Positions 6,397-8,270 of a stretch of 8,270 nucleotides of DNA are shown in pieces; the first letter of the stretch is position 1; each line of letters opens with the position of its first letter. Source of the stretch: an uncultured Bacilli bacterium (GTDB lineage Bacteria > Bacillota_I > Bacilli_A > RF39 > UBA660); NCBI GenBank assembly GCA_947630435.1, contig CANRHO010000025.1, positions 1-8,270 of the forward strand, written 5' to 3'. A model generated the notes under the pieces. It worked only from the letters and a program-made list of their open reading frames with translations, ran no database searches and was not told the origin of the DNA. The position numbers and the translations under genes were made by a program.

Positions 6397-7623
6397 CTAC
6401 TTAATTATTGCTATATAATTTTTCTTTTTACCACGTCTAATTACAAGAATTTCACCATCTATTGCAACATCTTTTGTTATTATTTTATTTTCATCATATA
6501 CTTTCTCATCATTTATAGAAATTGAGCCTGCACTTAAGAACTCTCTAGCTTCTCTTTTACTTTGGCATATATTATTTTCCATTAAAACATCAATAAGTTT
6601 AGTATTTTCTTTAATGTTAAATGATGGAACGTCTTTAAATCCTATTAATATTTCTTGTCTTGACAATGATTTAACATTCCCACTAAATAACGCTTCGCTT
6701 ATTTTAACAGCTTTTTCATATTCTTCTTTCCCATGAAGATCAGTTATGACTTCTTTAGCTAAAGCTTTATGTGCTTGTCTTAAATGTGGATTTTCATTAT
6801 GTTTTTTTTCTAACACTTCTATTTCTTCTTTGCTTAAGAATGTTAACTTTTTCAAATAATCAATTATCATAGAATCTTCTAAATTTATTAAATATTGATA
6901 CAGTTCGTATGAGGAAGTTTTATTTTTATCAAGCCATAATGCATTACCTTCTGTCTTACCAAACTTGATTCCGTTTGAATCTGTAACCAAAGGCATAACC
7001 ATACCATAAACTTCTTTACCTAATTTTTTTCTTACTAATTCTATGCCTGATGTAATGTTACCCCATTGATCAGAGCCAGCTACTTGTAAGGTAACACCCC
7101 TTGTTTTATAAAGATGCATAAAATCTAGGGCTTGTAAAATCATATAAGAAAACTCTGCATAAGTTATTCCACTTTCTAGTCTAGATTTTACTTTATCTTT
7201 TGCAAGCATATAATTAATATTAAAATATTTCCCATAATCTCTTAAAAAATCTATTATATTTATATCTTTAGTCCAATCATAATTATTAACTACTTCAAAC
7301 CCAAAAATATCTTCTGCTTGTTTTTTTAATCCATTAAAATTATGTTCAACCTCTTCTTTGGATATCATTGGTCTTTCCGCCGTTGGCTTAGGATCCCCAA
7401 TAAGTCCTGTTGCACCACCAACTAAAAGTATTGGTTTATGACCAGCGCGAGCTAATCTTTTAGATATTAAAAAAGATGAATAATGTCCTATATGCATAGA
7501 ATCAGCTGTAGGATCTGTTCCTATATAAAAAGTTAAACTTTCGTTATTTAACTTATCTATTAGTTTATCATCTGATATATCTTGTACTAAACCCCTCCAC
7601 TTTAAATCTTCATATAACGTCAT
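6397..7623 (-). CDS. tyrS: Tyrosine--tRNA ligase (TyrRS, 408 aa)
   Basis: This cytosolic class I aminoacyl-tRNA synthetase activates tyrosine with ATP and charges tRNA-Tyr. The Rossmann-fold catalytic domain shows HIGH (44-47), GGATGLIGDP (69-78), the tyrosine-pocket region TYAEFSYMILQALDF (154-168), GSDQWGN (183-189) and the KMSKS-equivalent KFGKT (220-224), the form seen in Bacillus-type TyrRS. An anticodon-binding helical region follows. A C-terminal S4 RNA-binding domain (about 343-402, with SKREAREFL) binds the tRNA long arm. The length is normal and no key residue is missing. The ATG has AAAGGAAGG (7637-7629) 5 bases upstream. Expression is controlled by the tyrosine T-box in its leader, with its own promoter and terminator, so the gene is monocistronic. 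Confidence 0.97.
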   Translation of the reverse strand: MTLYEDLKWRGLVQDISDDKLIDKLNNESLTFYIGTDPTADSMHIGHYSSFLISKRLARAGHKPILLVGGATGLIGDPKPTAERPMISKEEVEHNFNGLKKQAEDIFGFEVVNNYDWTKDINIIDFLRDYGKYFNINYMLAKDKVKSRLESGITYAEFSYMILQALDFMHLYKTRGVTLQVAGSDQWGNITSGIELVRKKLGKEVYGMVMPLVTDSNGIKFGKTEGNALWLDKNKTSSYELYQYLINLEDSMIIDYLKKLTFLSKEEIEVLEKKHNENPHLRQAHKALAKEVITDLHGKEEYEKAVKISEALFSGNVKSLSRQEILIGFKDVPSFNIKENTKLIDVLMENNICQSKREAREFLSAGSISINDEKVYDENKIITKDVAIDGEILVIRRGKKKNYIAIIK

Positions 7624-7639
7624 ACTAACCTTCCTTTCT

Positions 7640-7671
7640 AAAAAAAGTTCATCCTAATTAAAGGATGAACT
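7640..7671 (-). terminator. Regulated intrinsic terminator (attenuator) of the tyrS T-box leader
   Basis: On the minus strand AGTTCATCCT (7671-7662) pairs with AGGATGAACT (7655-7646), a perfect 10-bp stem with a 6-base loop, followed by seven Ts. It ends just before the tyrS ribosome binding site. The 5' arm includes the CCT that the competing antiterminator needs. Confidence 0.9.
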
Positions 7672-7850
7672 ATAAAGTCCACGGTACCACCTTTGTTCTA
7701 GATTTTATTTCTAGCTGCTTTAAAAGTTAACGCCTGTATTACGTTTTAGCTCCGAAATTGTAATTCGACTCATAATTTAGTTTACGCTTTCACCTTCCAC
7801 GTAATCTCTAAATACTAAATTACAAACTACTATATTTTCTTCACTGCTAA
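7640..7850 (-). promoter_or_regulatory. T-box riboswitch, tyrosine-specific (UAC specifier), controlling tyrS
   Basis: The leader senses uncharged tRNA-Tyr. On the minus strand it begins GTTAGCAGTGAAG; TTAGC pairs with GCTAA near 7750 to close Stem I, and AATTTAGT/ACTAAATT forms an inner Stem I helix. The distal-loop-like GGAAGGTGAAAGC follows. GAAT-TAC-A puts the specifier codon UAC (Tyr) at 7762-7760. CTAGA/TCTAG (7714-7698) forms Stem III. The T-box core AAAGGTGGTACCGTGG lies at 7694-7679. Its AAAGG can pair with CCTTT at about 7664-7660 to form the antiterminator, which excludes the terminator. GGTGGTACC contains the UGGN bulge that binds the free ACCA end of the tRNA. The codon assignment agrees with the downstream gene. 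Confidence 0.93.
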
Positions 7851-7857
7851 CACTTAT

Positions 7858-7886
7858 ATTTTATTAATTTATTAAATAAATGTCAA
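7858..7886 (-). promoter_or_regulatory. Promoter of the tyrS T-box transcript
   Basis: On the minus strand a perfect TTGACA (7886-7881), 17 bases, then TAAAAT (7863-7858), five of six matching TATAAT. The predicted start of transcription is near 7850, right where T-box Stem I begins. Confidence 0.75.
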
Positions 7887-7910
7887 TTGATTTTTTGTAT
7901 AATTAATATT

Positions 7911-8270
7911 TTATAGTTCTTCTATAGTTTTAATACTATTAAAGTTTTTACTTACTTTGTCTAATAGGAAATTTTTTGCATTATCATCTTTAACGATAAC
8001 TGATAATTTTTTAACATCAGTATAATTAAACAACAAATCATAACTTGTTACACTACTAAAATCAAAATTTCTTATGTCAAGACTATTTAATGAATAACAA
8101 TGACCAAACATATACCACACGCTAGTTACGTTTGATGTGTCAAAGTTTGATAAATTTAAATCTGTTATTAATTCGCAGTGTTCAAACATAGCACCCATAT
8201 TTGTTACATTTGATGTGTCAAACGATGATAAATCAAGACTTTTTAATTTTTTACAATTATTAAACATAGA
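7911..8270 (-). CDS. BspA-like DUF285 repeat surface protein, C-terminal fragment (5' end outside window)
   Basis: The visible 119 codons hold three repeats of 26 residues with the pattern MFxxCxxLxxLDLSxFDTSNVTxx (for example LDLSSFDTSNVTNM and LNLSNFDTSNVTSV). This is the BspA-like or DUF285 type of leucine-rich repeat found in surface proteins of gut and oral Bacillota and Mollicutes. A fourth unit has decayed (LFNYTDVKKLSV). The protein ends in a short non-repeat tail (KNFNSIKTIEEL) with no LPXTG motif or membrane helix, so any anchor must be at the N-terminus outside the window. The frame stays open to the edge, and the ATG at 8267 is a repeat Met (MFNNC), not a start. Adhesion is the usual inferred role. 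No clear terminator separates it from the tyrS promoter. Confidence 0.85.
   Translation of the reverse strand, partial: SMFNNCKKLKSLDLSSFDTSNVTNMGAMFEHCELITDLNLSNFDTSNVTSVWYMFGHCYSLNSLDIRNFDFSSVTSYDLLFNYTDVKKLSVIVKDDNAKNFLLDKVSKNFNSIKTIEEL
8120..8230 (-). repeat. 26-codon DUF285 coding repeats
   Basis: The plus-strand element TTTGATGTGTCAAA (complement of codons for FDTSN) occurs near 8130 and again near 8210, 78 bases apart, matching the 26-residue protein repeat. Confidence 0.6.

Noticed and set aside
7673..7850. tRNA-like pieces in the leader of tyrS
   Set aside because: GGTGGTACCGTGG and the surrounding helices belong to the T-box core and stems; no cloverleaf with an anticodon arm can be formed.
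7887..7910. Terminator for the DUF285 fragment
   Set aside because: Only a 5-bp AT pairing (TATAA/TTATA) with no clean T run can be drawn, which is not enough to call.
1..8270. CRISPR arrays, insertion sequences, phage or attachment sites
   Set aside because: There are no spaced direct repeats outside coding LRRs, no transposase or integrase frames, and no terminal inverted repeats were seen.

Overview
The window is very AT-rich bacterial DNA. Every supported gene lies on the minus strand, so transcription runs from high to low coordinates. The AGGAGG-type ribosome binding sites, TTGACA/TATAAT promoters (some with an extended -10), an RNase J paralogue, a tyrosine T-box and large leucine-rich-repeat surface proteins all point to a low-GC Bacillota. 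An uncultured gut or host-associated member of the Bacilli or a related lineage is my inference. Tryptophan is read from TGG and the reading frames need no TGA readthrough, so there is no sign of the Mycoplasma code.

Layout in the direction of transcription. (1) 8270-7911: the C-terminal end of a BspA-like (DUF285) repeat protein, cut by the window edge. (2) 7886-7640: a promoter and a complete T-box leader with a UAC (Tyr) specifier and an intrinsic terminator. It controls tyrS (7623-6397), which ends at a long hairpin terminator. (3) 6311-3081: a strong promoter, then a very large LRR surface protein with a membrane segment at each end, then a terminator. (4) 3054-1349: an extended -10 promoter, then a full-length RNase J2-like protein that has lost most metal-binding residues, then a terminator. 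(5) 1329-137: a promoter, then a protein with a degenerate J-like cytosolic domain, one membrane segment and an extracellular LysM-like domain, then a likely terminator. (6) 119-1: a promoter and the first 19 codons of typA/bipA.

Each gene appears to be its own transcription unit, because a promoter and a terminator can be drawn around almost every one. Three consecutive genes have a terminator hairpin that overlaps or directly abuts the stop codon, so the packing is tight. The longest stretch without a protein gene is the T-box leader (287 bases). There are no CRISPR arrays, transposons, tRNA or rRNA genes.

The genes do not form an obvious pathway. They mix housekeeping translation and RNA functions (tyrS, typA, RNase J2-like) with cell-surface functions (two different LRR families and a LysM protein). 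I see no clearly new multi-gene system. The items most worth a second look are the catalytically degenerate RNase J paralogue, the J-like/TM/LysM protein, and the nested 10/11-residue LRR protein held by two membrane segments.
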